43,369 bases of DNA, taken from positions 19,276-62,644 of the forward strand of contig PKUV01000086.1 in NCBI GenBank assembly GCA_003131315.1, written 5' to 3'. The translations under genes and the position numbers were made by a program. This document shows, in pieces, positions 19,932 to 29,456 of this stretch (positions within the stretch are counted from its first letter, which is position 1; each line of letters begins with the position of its first letter). The notes below the pieces were generated by a model that was not told the DNA's origin, searched no databases, and saw only the letters and a list, made by a program, of their open reading frames with translations. Source of the stretch: Acidobacteriaceae bacterium (lineage in GTDB: Bacteria > Acidobacteriota > Terriglobia > Terriglobales > Acidobacteriaceae).

Positions 19932-20846
19932 TCAGCCCCGCGCGGTTTTTCTCGCAATCGCCACCCGCGCGATCCCCTGCAAATCGTTTCTGATCTCAAC
20001 CTCGTTCCAACTCGCCAGCAGGCTCCGCACTTGATCGGCAATCGTCCCGCTGATCTCGAACACCAGCCATCCCCAAGGACCGAGCGCCTCACGCGCCTGC
20101 GGAATCAGTCGCTCGATCACTTCCAGACCCGTCGGCCCCGCAAACACCGCATTTCGCGGCTCGAACTTGCGCACTTCGAGCTGCACAGACTCTTCCTCCG
20201 AATCCCCCACGTATGGAGGATTCGAAACCACGATGTCGAACGAAGCCGGCGGCAATCCCGGGGTCCCCGGCGCGCCCGCGTTTGGCGCGCTGGGGTGGAA
20301 TCCGCCCAGCAAATCCGCAAGGTGAAATTCGATTCGCGAAGTAAGTTCGTGCCGCGCCGCATTGGCCCGAGCCACTTCCAGCGCTTCAGGAGAAATGTCC
20401 GTTGCGTGGATCTCCGCCGATGGCAGCTCTTTGGCCAGAGCAAGCGCAATCGCTCCCGACCCGGTACCCACATCGACGATGCGTAGATCGTGGAGGGACG
20501 GGCGTCCTCGCCCGTCCGCTTTCGCCAGCTCCAGCACCGCCTCCACCACATGCTCCGTTTCCGGACGAGGAATCAGTACCGCCGGCGACACGATAAAATC
20601 CAGCCCCCAGAACTCCTGGTGCCCCGTGATGTACTGTGCCGGCACGCCGGTGGCACGGCGCGCGCGAGCTTCGTCATAGCGCTGCAGTTCTCCCGCCGTC
20701 AGTTCCCGCTCAGGATGCGCATAGAGATACGCCCGGTCACAGCCGAGCGTGAACATGATGAGGAGTTCCGCATTCATGCGCGGAGAAGGAACGCGCGCGG
20801 TAGTCAGCCGGTCAACCACCGCATTCAGAGCCTGGCGAAGTTGCAC
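19932..20846 (-). CDS. prmC: Release-factor glutamine N5-methyltransferase PrmC
   Basis: Methylates the Gln of the GGQ motif in RF1 and RF2 with S-adenosylmethionine. The 304-residue product has the N-terminal substrate-binding bundle, PRPETEHVVE, the SAM site VDVGTGSGAIALALA (about 124-138) and the catalytic NPPY at 209-212. Two short inserts are visible. Residues about 109-120 (AKADGRGRPSLHD) come from the palindrome at 20490-20519 just before the SAM motif. Residues about 183-199, rich in Gly, Ala and Pro, come from 20257-20298 just before the NPPY strand. Both keep the frame. prfA lies upstream on the same strand, the usual pairing; the 133-bp gap holds short direct repeats. Confidence 0.96.
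   Translation of the reverse strand: MQLRQALNAVVDRLTTARVPSPRMNAELLIMFTLGCDRAYLYAHPERELTAGELQRYDEARARRATGVPAQYITGHQEFWGLDFIVSPAVLIPRPETEHVVEAVLELAKADGRGRPSLHDLRIVDVGTGSGAIALALAKELPSAEIHATDISPEALEVARANAARHELTSRIEFHLADLLGGFHPSAPNAGAPGTPGLPPASFDIVVSNPPYVGDSEEESVQLEVRKFEPRNAVFAGPTGLEVIERLIPQAREALGPWGWLVFEISGTIADQVRSLLASWNEVEIRNDLQGIARVAIARKTARG
20257..20298. repeat. Palindrome inside prmC, downstream part
   Basis: Arms CCCCGGCGCGCC and GGCGCGCTGGGG around a 6-nt loop. In frame, encoding a Gly/Ala/Pro-rich stretch between FHLADLL and FDIVVSNPPY. It is weaker evidence of insertion than 20490-20519, since linker length here varies in the family. Confidence 0.6.
20490..20519. repeat. Palindrome inserted in frame in prmC
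   Basis: GTGGAGGGACGGGCG followed by CGCCCGTCCGC, identical in type to the left half of the intergenic element at 5779. It lies between the LELA helix and the VDVGTGSG motif. Confidence 0.8.
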
Positions 20847-20852
20847 AGCCCT

Positions 20853-20890
20853 ATTTCACCACGGAGTCACAGAGACACGGAGAAAAACAA
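20853..20890. repeat. CACGGAG-type direct repeat
   Basis: Reads TTTCACCACGGAGTCACAG then AGACACGGAGAAAAAC. The repeated unit is close to CACGGAGACA. The same type appears inverted inside the cytochrome c gene at 28913-28943. Confidence 0.7.
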
Positions 20891-20941
20891 ACGCGAGAAG
20901 AATTGAAGAGCCGCACAAGTCCCTAACTTACCACTGCCCCG

Positions 20942-20963
20942 CGAACGACGAACGACCAACGAC
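20942..20963. repeat. CGAACGA-type direct repeat
   Basis: GCGAACGACGAACGACCAAC and onward: a 7-base unit CGAACGA repeated about three times between prfA and prmC. Further runs occur at 22076-22103 and 22598-22627. Confidence 0.7.
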
Positions 20964-20979
20964 TGCTTCTGCAATCGCC

Positions 20980-22059
20980 TTAAACCGCCGCGCCCGTCTC
21001 CTGCTTCATCTTCTCCGCCTGATAATGCGTGATCAGCGCGTCGATAATCGGCTGCAGCTTCCCGTCCATCACCTGCTCAAGCTGGTGAATCGTGAAGCCA
21101 ATGCGATGATCCGTAAGCCGGTTCTGCGGAAAATTGTAGGTGCGAATCTTCTCCGAGCGGTCGCCCGACCCCACCATCTGCCTACGTTCTTTCGCCAGCG
21201 CGTCCTGCTGCTTCTGCATCTCGACTTCGTACAGCCGCGAGCGCAGCACGCGCATGCCTTTTTCCCGGTTCTTGATCTGCGACTTCTCATCCTGACAGCT
21301 CACCACCGTATTCGTCGGAATGTGCGTGATCCGAACCGCCGAATAAGTCGTATTCACCGACTGCCCGCCCGGCCCCGAAGAACAGAACGTATCGATGCGC
21401 AGATCCTTGGCCTCGATCTTGACGTCTACTTCTTCCGCTTCCGGCAGCACCGCCACCGTGATCGCCGACGTATGCACTCGCCCTTGCTGCTCGGTCGCAG
21501 GCACGCGCTGCACGCGATGCACGCCACTCTCGTACTTCAGGCGCGAATAGACCCGGTCGCCCTCGATCAGCGCGATCACTTCCTTCAGCCCGCCCACGCC
21601 CGACTCCGACGTGGAGAGCACTTCCACCTTCCACTTCTGTGTCTCGGCATAGCGGTTGTACATGCGGAAGACTTCCGCCACGAACAACGTGGCCTCATCG
21701 CCGCCCGTCCCGGCGCGAATTTCCAGAACCACGTTCTTTTCGTCGTTCGGATCCTTCGGCAGCAGCAAAACCTTGAGATCTTCCTCAACGCCCACAATGC
21801 GCGCTTCGAGCTTCGTCAGTTCCTCCTCGGCGTACGCCCGCATTTCGGGATCGGTTTCATCCACCAGCACGGCCCTGCTCTCGGCGATCCCGCGCTTCAG
21901 ATCCTTGTACTCGCGATACTTCTCGACGATCCCTGCGACTTCGCTATGCGCCTTGGCGGTCTTCTGGTATTTCGCCGAATCATTCGTAATCTCCGGCGAC
22001 AACAGCGCTCGAGTCAGTTCCTCGTAGCGGATTTCGATTTGGTCAAGACGTTCAAACAT
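20980..22059 (-). CDS. prfA: Peptide chain release factor 1
   Basis: Recognises UAA and UAG stop codons and triggers peptide release. The 359-residue product has the GGQ motif at residues 231-233 ([12 protein letters not shown]). The PAT tripeptide at 187-189 ([14 protein letters not shown]) marks it as RF1 rather than RF2. Length is normal. The start ATG at 22059 overlaps by 8 bases the end of the broken four-helix-bundle gene. Upstream genes on the same strand are that pseudogene and the DUF1385 protein; downstream is prmC. Confidence 0.98.
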   Translation of the reverse strand: MFERLDQIEIRYEELTRALLSPEITNDSAKYQKTAKAHSEVAGIVEKYREYKDLKRGIAESRAVLVDETDPEMRAYAEEELTKLEARIVGVEEDLKVLLLPKDPNDEKNVVLEIRAGTGGDEATLFVAEVFRMYNRYAETQKWKVEVLSTSESGVGGLKEVIALIEGDRVYSRLKYESGVHRVQRVPATEQQGRVHTSAITVAVLPEAEEVDVKIEAKDLRIDTFCSSGPGGQSVNTTYSAVRITHIPTNTVVSCQDEKSQIKNREKGMRVLRSRLYEVEMQKQQDALAKERRQMVGSGDRSEKIRTYNFPQNRLTDHRIGFTIHQLEQVMDGKLQPIIDALITHYQAEKMKQETGAAV

Positions 22060-22486
22060 GGTCGTGGGTGCGGCTATTCGTCGTTCGCTGTTCGTCGTTC
22101 GCCGCGGCTCTCGAAGGACCGCGCTTTCCCCGGACCGCTTGTATCAGACCATTTAATCCGCGGCCAAGATCGTCGGTGTTACGCGTGAGCCCCGCAGCTT
22201 GTTCCTTCGTCAGATACTCTAAACCTCTTGCAATCACAATCTGCGTCTGAAGTTCAAGGAGCGAACCCCTCGCATGGAAGAGGAAACGGCCAAAATCTCC
22301 GTCTGAACTGTGCCCCTTACCCTCGGCTATATTACTCGAAATGGAAACCGCAGCGCGTCACATCTGGGACGTCAGACCGTAGAGTTCGTGCTTTGGAAAC
22401 TCCGCCGTCGCGCGATATATCACCAGAGCCAGATCGACAGCCTCCTGCCAAATCCGCAAATCTCGATAAGAGAAGTTCGTCGCCAT
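22052..22486 (-). pseudogene. Four-helix-bundle protein (S23/IVS-type), broken by one in-frame TGA
   Basis: The ATG at 22486 has a strong GGAGG 7 nt upstream. The first 42 residues (from MATNFSYRDLRIWQEAVDLA to YGLTSQM) are a clear start of the S23-type four-helix-bundle family encoded in many genomes. At 22358-22360 the frame meets TGA. Reading through in the same frame continues the family: RAAVSISSNIAEGKG, then FLFHARGSLLELQTQIVIA and [19 protein letters not shown]. The family normally has Arg at the stop position, so a CGA-to-TGA change is the simplest cause. The last 20 or so codons are CGAACGA-type repeat. Function of the family is uncertain. Confidence 0.8.
22076..22103. repeat. CGAACGA-type direct repeat
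   Basis: On the minus strand the unit GCGAACGACGAACAGCGAAC runs through the end of the four-helix-bundle pseudogene just upstream of prfA. Confidence 0.7.
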
Positions 22487-22597
22487 GTGTCGCCTCCATC
22501 TGGAGACTAAGCGAACGTCGGCACTGACAGCAGCGACGGATAAACAATGACTTTGTGATGTTTTTCCGGAATCCAGAAGGCGATCAATCCGCGGCAG

Positions 22598-22627
22598 CGA
22601 ATAGCGAACGACGAATCGCGAACGACG
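22598..22627. repeat. CGAACGA-type direct repeat
   Basis: GCGAATAGCGAACGACGAAT and onward, at the boundary between the DUF1385 gene stop and the pseudogene leader. Third run of this type within 1.7 kb. Confidence 0.7.
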
Positions 22628-22628
22628 G

Positions 22629-23621
22629 CTACGCAATCACCAGTTCCCCGCCGCGCTGCTTTTCCAGCTTCATGGCTTCATCCAGAGCGACAATCGCGCA
22701 CTCAACCTCGCTGTCATCCGGAGGCTGGGTTGTGATCCGCTGCAGCCACAATCCTGGCGTCGTCATCAGCGCAAACAGCGAGCCGCGATGCTTGGCGGCG
22801 AAGCGAATGATCTCGTAGGAAACGCCCGCAATCAGCGGCAGCAACGCAATTCGAATGGCGAATCGAGCCCAGAAAGTATGCACGGGAATCGCCATGTACA
22901 CGATCATCGAGATGATCATCACCGTCATCAGGAAGCTCGTTCCGCACCGCGGATGATACGTCGAATACTTCTGCACTACTGCGGTTTCGAGCGGATCGCC
23001 ATTCTCGAACGCATACACCGTCTTGTGCTCGGCCCCGTGGTACTCGTACACGCGCCGAATGTCCTTCCACAGCGAAACGCCCCACACAAACAGCAGGAAC
23101 ATCGCGATCCGGATCAGCCCATCAACCAGGTTAAACACGAACTGCTGCCCGAAAACCGGATTCACCTTTTTCAGTTCCGTCGTAGCCAGCAGCGGCAGGT
23201 ACTTGTACATGAAGATGAAGAAGGCGATGGAGAAAGCGATATTTACTCCCGCCATCCAGCCGCTGATTTCCATCTTCTTGCCCTGATCGTTGGCGGGCAT
23301 CTCGTCCAGCGCCGCATTGGCGGAAAACTTCAGCGCGCGGAATCCCAGCGACATGGCGTGCCCCAGCGTCATCACCCCACGCACCACGGGCCAGCCCATC
23401 CACTTGTGCTGCTCGGAAGGCCGCTCCAGCGGCTCGCTGTGCGTAACAATCTCGCCCGAAGGTTTGCGCACCGCAATGCCCCAGGCATGCGGCGAACGCA
23501 TCATCACGCCCTCCAGCACCGCCTGCCCGCCGACGAGCGTTTCCTCGCCGCTCTCAAGAGCTGGCAGCAGTTGCACCGCCGCCAAGAAACGCAAGATTTG
23601 CCGCCAACGCCGCATCTTCAT
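22629..23621 (-). CDS. DUF1385-family membrane protein
   Basis: The 330-residue product has the family signature near the start (VGGQAVLEGVMMRSP) and later YEYHGAEHKTVYAFE and YSTYHPRCGTSFL. There are about four membrane segments (for example ISGWMAGVNIAFSIAFFIFM and FLMTVMIISMIVYMAIPV). Conserved His, Glu and Cys residues suggest a metal or thiol site but no activity is established. Genes of this family are often found next to prfA in other phyla, as here. The ATG at 23621 is the likely start; a GTG at 23666 in frame would add 15 residues. Confidence 0.9.
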   Translation of the reverse strand: MKMRRWRQILRFLAAVQLLPALESGEETLVGGQAVLEGVMMRSPHAWGIAVRKPSGEIVTHSEPLERPSEQHKWMGWPVVRGVMTLGHAMSLGFRALKFSANAALDEMPANDQGKKMEISGWMAGVNIAFSIAFFIFMYKYLPLLATTELKKVNPVFGQQFVFNLVDGLIRIAMFLLFVWGVSLWKDIRRVYEYHGAEHKTVYAFENGDPLETAVVQKYSTYHPRCGTSFLMTVMIISMIVYMAIPVHTFWARFAIRIALLPLIAGVSYEIIRFAAKHRGSLFALMTTPGLWLQRITTQPPDDSEVECAIVALDEAMKLEKQRGGELVIA

Positions 23622-23742
23622 TGGATGGTACTCAGGGAGGAACGACTCCAAATAGCAGGATATCACAGAAGGCTGTAAGTCGCCGCCAGAAAATCGCGCA
23701 ACCCATTATTTTTCATACAGATACAAATGAACGCTTCCGCGC

Positions 23743-24708
23743 TCAGTGGGCGTGATCGTGCTCGGAATGATCGGGCTCGCCGCGTTCTTCTTCCCGCAGT
23801 GGCTCCCGCACCGCGATGACGCATCCATGCGCTGTCTCGCACACCATGTGTTCCAACTGGATCGTCGTATGGTGGATCCCAAACCCCTGCCCGAGTTTTT
23901 CGTTGATCTCCCGCAGAATCGTGTCGCTCTCCGAAGTCGCCATGTCTGCGATCGTCACATGCGCGGAGAGCGCGTGGTTTTCCGACCCAATGCTCCACAG
24001 ATGCAGATCGTGCACATCGCTCACGCCCGCAATCGTCCGCATCGCCGATTCCACCGCCTCCAGGCTTATCCCGCGCGGAGTGCCCTCCAGCAGAATATTC
24101 AGCGTTTCGCGCACGATCCCGAAGCTCGACCACAAAATCAGCGCCCCGATCCCGAACGACAAAGCCGAGTCGATCCAGTATTGTCCCGTCCACAGGATCG
24201 CAAAGCCACCCACAATCACTGCCGCAGTCGAGAGCGTGTCGCCCACCTCGTGCAGTAACGCGCTCCGGACATTCACATCCCGCCCCGAACGCCACAGCAG
24301 CAGAGCGATCACGCCGTTCATCACCACGCCCGCCGCCGCCACTCCAATCATCATCCGAGCGCGCACATGCTCAGGATGCTGGATCCGCTGAAACGCCTCG
24401 TAGAAAATAAGAAACGACACCGCCACCAGCGACAGAGCATTCACCAGCGCCGCCAGCACTCCCGCGCGCCTGTATCCATAGGTTTTGGTCGCGCTCGGCG
24501 GACGACCTTCCAGATAAACCGCTACCAGCGACAACAGCAGCGCCAGAAAGTCGGACAGGTTATGTCCCGCCTCGGAAAGCAACGCCAGCGAGTGCGCGCG
24601 GATGCCGGCAATCACCAGCAGGACGACGTAAAGCATGGTGACGGCCAGCGAGATGCGCAGCACCCGCCCCGTCCCATGAGAATGTCCGTGTCCGCCGTGC
24701 GAGCGCAT
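23743..24708 (-). CDS. Cation diffusion facilitator (zinc-type) efflux protein
   Basis: Proton-coupled export of Zn or related divalent metals across the inner membrane. The 321-residue product has a His-rich N-terminus (HGGHGHSHG) and six membrane segments. The paired metal-site motifs are LLSEAGHNLSDFLAL in segment 2 and LLHEVGDTLSTAA in segment 5. A cytoplasmic domain (VSDVHDLHLWSIG) and a His/Asp-rich tail (HSEHDHAH) complete it. This fits the CzcD/ZitB branch; the exact metal cannot be read from sequence. TATCCT lies 6 nt before the ATG at 24708 and there is no ribosome site, suggesting a leaderless mRNA. Confidence 0.94.
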   Translation of the reverse strand: MRSHGGHGHSHGTGRVLRISLAVTMLYVVLLVIAGIRAHSLALLSEAGHNLSDFLALLLSLVAVYLEGRPPSATKTYGYRRAGVLAALVNALSLVAVSFLIFYEAFQRIQHPEHVRARMMIGVAAAGVVMNGVIALLLWRSGRDVNVRSALLHEVGDTLSTAAVIVGGFAILWTGQYWIDSALSFGIGALILWSSFGIVRETLNILLEGTPRGISLEAVESAMRTIAGVSDVHDLHLWSIGSENHALSAHVTIADMATSESDTILREINEKLGQGFGIHHTTIQLEHMVCETAHGCVIAVREPLREEERGEPDHSEHDHAH

Positions 24709-24714
24709 GGTATT

Positions 24715-24720
24715 AGGATA
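24715..24720 (-). promoter_or_regulatory. -10-like box close to the efflux gene start
   Basis: TATCCT with 6 nt to the ATG at 24708. The palindrome at 24733 occupies the upstream region where a -35 box would start. Confidence 0.4.
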
Positions 24721-24732
24721 GCTCAGACGCTC

Positions 24733-24760
24733 GTGTGGCGCGGACACTCTTGTCCGCGCG
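24733..24760. repeat. TGTGGCGCGGACACTC hairpin
   Basis: GTGTGGCGCGGACA and TGTCCGCG around a short CTCT loop. This is a typical copy of the type also found at 29279, 41396 and inside lipB. Confidence 0.8.
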
Positions 24761-24810
24761 CATGTGGCACGAACGGTGGCGCAGACCTAGCCGCTCGCGC
24801 TATCCTTCTC

Positions 24811-24974
24811 CACCAGTGTGGTGTCCTGCAAGTTCGCGACATAGGTTTGGGTTGTCATCCTGAGCGAAGCGAAGGATCTCCTGCATAGCGAATTCAAGTG
24901 CACAGGTCCTTCGCTTTGCGCAGGATGACAGAATGGATTTATGCCGCGAACTTGCGGTACCGCGCACACACCAG
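24811..24974. mobile_element. MITE-like element, copy 3 (best preserved)
   Basis: Left arm: CACCAGTGTGGTGTCC, GCAAGTTCGCGACATA, then TGTCATCCTGAGCGAAGCGA. Right arm in reverse complement: CCTGGTGTGTGCGC, GCAAGTTCGCGGCATA, then CTGTCATCCTGCGCAAAGCG. Arms are about 65-70 bp and imperfect. The right end stops at the ribosome site of the DinB-like gene (AGGAGG at 24973-24978), so the element may carry or abut its promoter. Confidence 0.8.
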
Positions 24975-24983
24975 GAGGACAAA

Positions 24984-25517
24984 ATGCAGAAGGCTCTCTT
25001 GATCCCGGCCTTGCTGTTGCTAGCCGCGTCGGCCATTGCACAAACCGCACCCGCGTCAACCAAGAACCCTGTCAGCAGCGCCCTCCGAGACATCCTGCCC
25101 GGCCGCCAGAAAAACACCATCGCTGCCGTCGAAGCGATGCCCGCCGACAAATTCAACTACAAACCCACCCCCGACCAGATGACATTCGGCCACCTCGTCG
25201 CCCACATGATCGAAGCGAATAACGCGCTGTGCAGCAAGGCCGCCGCCGTCCCGGCTCCCAAGGTCGAAGAAGCGAAAGAATCGGACGCCAGAGACAAGCT
25301 CGTTTCCGCGCTCAAGGCCTCTTTCGATTTCTGCTCCGACACGCTGGCGAAAATGGACGACTCAAAACTAGCCGAGACCACAGAAGGCTTCGGCGGAAAA
25401 CAAGTTTCGCGCGCCTGGGCCAGCCTCGTCCTGGCTAGCAGTTGGGCCGACCACTACGCCGAGGCCGCAATGTATCTGCGCTTAAACGGCGTATTGCCGC
25501 CGACCGCGAAGAAATAA
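24984..25517 (+). CDS. Secreted DinB-superfamily protein
   Basis: The 177-residue product has a signal peptide (MQKALLIPALLLLAASAIAQ) and then a DinB-type four-helix bundle. MTFGHLVAHMIEANN holds one metal-ligand His and SSWADHYAEAAMYLR the other conserved His. DinB-like proteins are putative metal- and thiol-dependent enzymes; this exported version is of unknown role. The ATG at 24984 has a strong AGGAGG 5 nt upstream, placed exactly at the right end of the MITE-like element. The frame extending upstream to 24933 is only translated repeat. Confidence 0.85.
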   Translation: MQKALLIPALLLLAASAIAQTAPASTKNPVSSALRDILPGRQKNTIAAVEAMPADKFNYKPTPDQMTFGHLVAHMIEANNALCSKAAAVPAPKVEEAKESDARDKLVSALKASFDFCSDTLAKMDDSKLAETTEGFGGKQVSRAWASLVLASSWADHYAEAAMYLRLNGVLPPTAKK

Positions 25518-25530
25518 CGTGTGATTAGCT

Positions 25531-25590
25531 CGTGTAGGGACGGGCGCCTCGCCCGTCCAAGCTGAGCGAAGCCCGGCCCCGGTGTGCAGC
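25531..25590. repeat. Palindrome after the DinB-like gene
   Basis: GGACGGGCG/CGCCCGTCC with loop CCT, then a weaker GCGAAGCCCGGCCCCGG part. Same type as 5779. Confidence 0.75.
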
Positions 25591-25633
25591 ACCAACGTGG
25601 GTTTCGAACCGTTGCTGAAGAAGGAGGGACCTC

Positions 25634-26191
25634 ATGAACGAGGAACAAATCCTAGCCCAAATCAACGTCTTGGAAAACCGGCAAAAACGAACCTATCAAG
25701 TTGCCGGACTATTGGCGATTGTCATGGTCGGTGCGATTGTCTTCCAATCGCGACAAATCAGGAACTTACAAAACCCGCAAAAACTCCGAGTTCGAGAACT
25801 CGCGGTGGTGGACGAGCGCGGAACCGAACGAGTGCTGATCGCAGCCCCACTGCCGGAACCCATGATTGCCGGCAAGCGGCACAAACGGGGCGGTGTTGTG
25901 TCGGGAATTATCATCTCCGATGCGACAGGCACCGAGCGCGGTGGTTATGCAACCGGCGATGGCTACGCGAATGCGATTTTTACTCTGGATGGGCAGGGCT
26001 TTCAAACGGTATTACTGCTTGCCGAACCCGACGGCAGCACAATGTTTCGAATCTGGAATCAAGATAAAGGGTCGGTAACCATGGGAGTCGAGGACAATCC
26101 TTTTCTTAACGTGAAGCAGAATGGGAAACCACTATTCACAGCACCCGCCGACAATCCAGAGAGTCGAGACCCGCGCCCCTTGTTCCACTAG
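25634..26191 (+). CDS. Membrane-anchored protein of unknown function
   Basis: The 185-residue product has an amphipathic N-terminus (MNEEQILAQINVLENRQKR), one membrane segment (VAGLLAIVMVGAIVF) and then a short polar stretch. The exported or cytoplasmic domain is made of beta-hairpin-like repeats of the form (L/I)xxxDxxG: AVVDERGTERVLI, IISDATGTERGGY, FTLDGQGFQTVLL, RIWNQDKGSVTMG. This repeat pattern occurs in many uncharacterised single-pass proteins. The ATG at 25634 is well supported by GGAGG 6 nt upstream. No neighbour suggests a job. Confidence 0.8.
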   Translation: MNEEQILAQINVLENRQKRTYQVAGLLAIVMVGAIVFQSRQIRNLQNPQKLRVRELAVVDERGTERVLIAAPLPEPMIAGKRHKRGGVVSGIIISDATGTERGGYATGDGYANAIFTLDGQGFQTVLLLAEPDGSTMFRIWNQDKGSVTMGVEDNPFLNVKQNGKPLFTAPADNPESRDPRPLFH

Positions 26192-26260
26192 ATGCTTGGG
26201 AAAGAGTTCGTGCTGGCGTACTGGCGATAAACACATGATTCGCTTGCCAGCCCCACCGCG

Positions 26261-28333
<2,073 letters not shown>

Positions 28334-28337
28334 TCAG

Positions 28338-28412
28338 TTCTGGAAGCCAAGAGCCAAGAGCTAAAGGCCAAGAGCTGACAGCTGAGAGCTGAAAGCTGAC
28401 AGCCGAGAGCTT
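28338..28412. repeat. AGAGCTGA-type direct repeats
   Basis: About eight units of 7-9 bases, AAGAGCCAAGAGCTAAAGGC and then AGCTGACAGCTGAGAGCTGA and on. They fill the gap between ligA and the DUF488 gene and end at the latter's stop codon. Confidence 0.8.
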
Positions 28413-28413
28413 C

Positions 28414-28839
28414 CTACAGTCTCTTCGCTTTCCGAATCCGTCCCCGCCCGAGCGCGCCGCGGCCCACGCTCGACGGAGGCTTCTTCATCCCCTCCAGCAA
28501 TTCCTTCAGCACCATCGCGTTGTTATGCTCCTCGTTTCGCGACGCATACAACAGCGTGACCCGCCGCTTGCCTTCCGCAAGACGATGCAGCTTCTCCACC
28601 GCCGCAGATCCCTCTTCGCTCACCAACTCTTTGAGATAGCGTTTCCGGAACATGCGCCACCCCTCAGGATTCGCATGGAACCACTGCCGCAACTCATTCG
28701 AAGGCGCCGACTCGCGCAACCAGAACTTGACCGCCGCGTCTTCTTTCTTCAACCCGCGCGGCCACAAACGATCCACCAGCACGCGTACTCCGTCCGACGG
28801 AGAAGCAACCTCGTAAACGCGTTTGACGACAACGGCCAT
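28414..28839 (-). CDS. DUF488-family protein
   Basis: The 141-residue protein of the YeaO-like DUF488 branch has the signature VLVDRLWPRGLKKEDA near residues 20-35. WLRESAPSNELRQWFHANPEGW and VTLLYASRNEEHNNA follow, the latter like the active-site strand of rhodanese-type folds but without a cysteine. Function is unknown. The C-terminus is basic (GRGALGRGRIRKAKRL). GATAAT ends 9 nt before the ATG, and AAGG directly precedes it. It diverges from the cytochrome c gene, with 56 bp between starts. Confidence 0.9.
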   Translation of the reverse strand: MAVVVKRVYEVASPSDGVRVLVDRLWPRGLKKEDAAVKFWLRESAPSNELRQWFHANPEGWRMFRKRYLKELVSEEGSAAVEKLHRLAEGKRRVTLLYASRNEEHNNAMVLKELLEGMKKPPSSVGRGALGRGRIRKAKRL

Positions 28840-28848
28840 GCCTTCCGT

Positions 28849-28854
28849 ATTATC
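28849..28854 (-). promoter_or_regulatory. -10 box of the DUF488 gene
   Basis: GATAAT on the minus strand, 9 nt before the ATG. Confidence 0.45.
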
Positions 28855-28895
28855 CTACCTCTGAGCCCGACCTTACAGTCGATGCCGCAATCATC

Positions 28896-29273
28896 ATGAA
28901 CTTATTGAAATGGATTTCTCCGTGCCTCCGTGTCTCCGTGGTGATCCTCGCGCTTCTAGCGCTCGCCGGCTGCGATGCCGAACGCCGCAAGTCCGACGCC
29001 GAACTCGGCCTCAACCCGCAACAGGCCGAAGGCAGAAAACTCTACGACAACTATTGCGACCGGTGCCACGAACCGTACTCGTCGCGCGGCAAGAAAGGCC
29101 CGAGTTTGAAAGGCGTCTTCAAGCAGCAGTACCTGTCCCTGAGCGGACTGCCCGCAAACGACGAACGCATGACCGATATCGTCAAGTATGGCCGAGCGAA
29201 AATGGAAGGCTTCAGCCAGGTCATGACCGACCAGCAGATCAAAGATTTGCTGGCTTACCTGCACACGCTGTAG
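28896..29273 (+). CDS. c-type cytochrome, predicted lipoprotein
   Basis: Small electron carrier held at the membrane. The 125-residue product has a lipoprotein signal with lipobox LAGC (Cys26), a heme-binding CDRCH at about residues 54-58 and a Met ligand in KMEGFSQVM. A final helix IKDLLAYLHTL is typical of class I cytochromes. The signal peptide segment WISPCLRVSVVI is encoded by a copy of the CACGGAG-type repeat in reverse orientation (28913-28943). A repeat has thus become part of an export signal, or the gene start was overwritten by one. Redox partner unknown. Confidence 0.9.
   Translation: MNLLKWISPCLRVSVVILALLALAGCDAERRKSDAELGLNPQQAEGRKLYDNYCDRCHEPYSSRGKKGPSLKGVFKQQYLSLSGLPANDERMTDIVKYGRAKMEGFSQVMTDQQIKDLLAYLHTL
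28913..28943. repeat. CACGGAG-type repeat inside a signal peptide
   Basis: TTCTCCGTGCCTCCGTGTCT followed by CCGTGGTGAT, the reverse complement of the type at 20853-20890. It encodes residues about 6-17 of the cytochrome. Confidence 0.75.
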
Positions 29274-29278
29274 CCTAT

Positions 29279-29302
29279 GTGGCGCGGACACTCTTGTCCG
29301 CG
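29279..29302. repeat. TGTGGCGCGGACACTC hairpin
   Basis: GCGGACA/TGTCCGC hairpin 5 nt after the cytochrome stop codon; could act as an mRNA 3' structure. Confidence 0.8.
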
Positions 29303-29371
29303 TGACTGTGTGCAGCAAGAACGCACTAGCGCCGCGCGCGCAATTGTTACCGCTCTCGATGCAAGCTTGCT

Positions 29372-29428
29372 TGTGGAGAGCCGGGCGTCCCCGCCCGGAG
29401 GGACGGGCGAGACGCCCGTCGCTCCACC
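29372..29428. repeat. Double palindrome before selA
   Basis: GCCGGGCG/CGCCCGG and GGACGGGCG/CGCCCGTC bounded by GTGGAG and CTCCAC. It is the 5779 element with the two hairpins in inverted order, 28 bp before the selA start. Confidence 0.8.
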
Positions 29429-29456
29429 CAAGCCGCCTGTGGCATAATCGCCCTCG

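Noticed and set aside
20749-22188. Open frame of 479 codons on the plus strand across prmC, prfA and the pseudogene
   Set aside because: It is antisense to clearly conserved prfA and prmC, has Arg/His-rich composition typical of reverse-strand reading of GC-rich genes, and matches no family.
22358-22360. In-frame TGA read as selenocysteine
   Set aside because: The family normally has Arg here and shows no redox role, and no SECIS-like stem-loop is evident right after the codon. Kept as a pseudogene call.
20942-22627. CRISPR array
   Set aside because: The repeats are 7-10 bases, not separated by unique spacers of constant length, and no cas genes are present.
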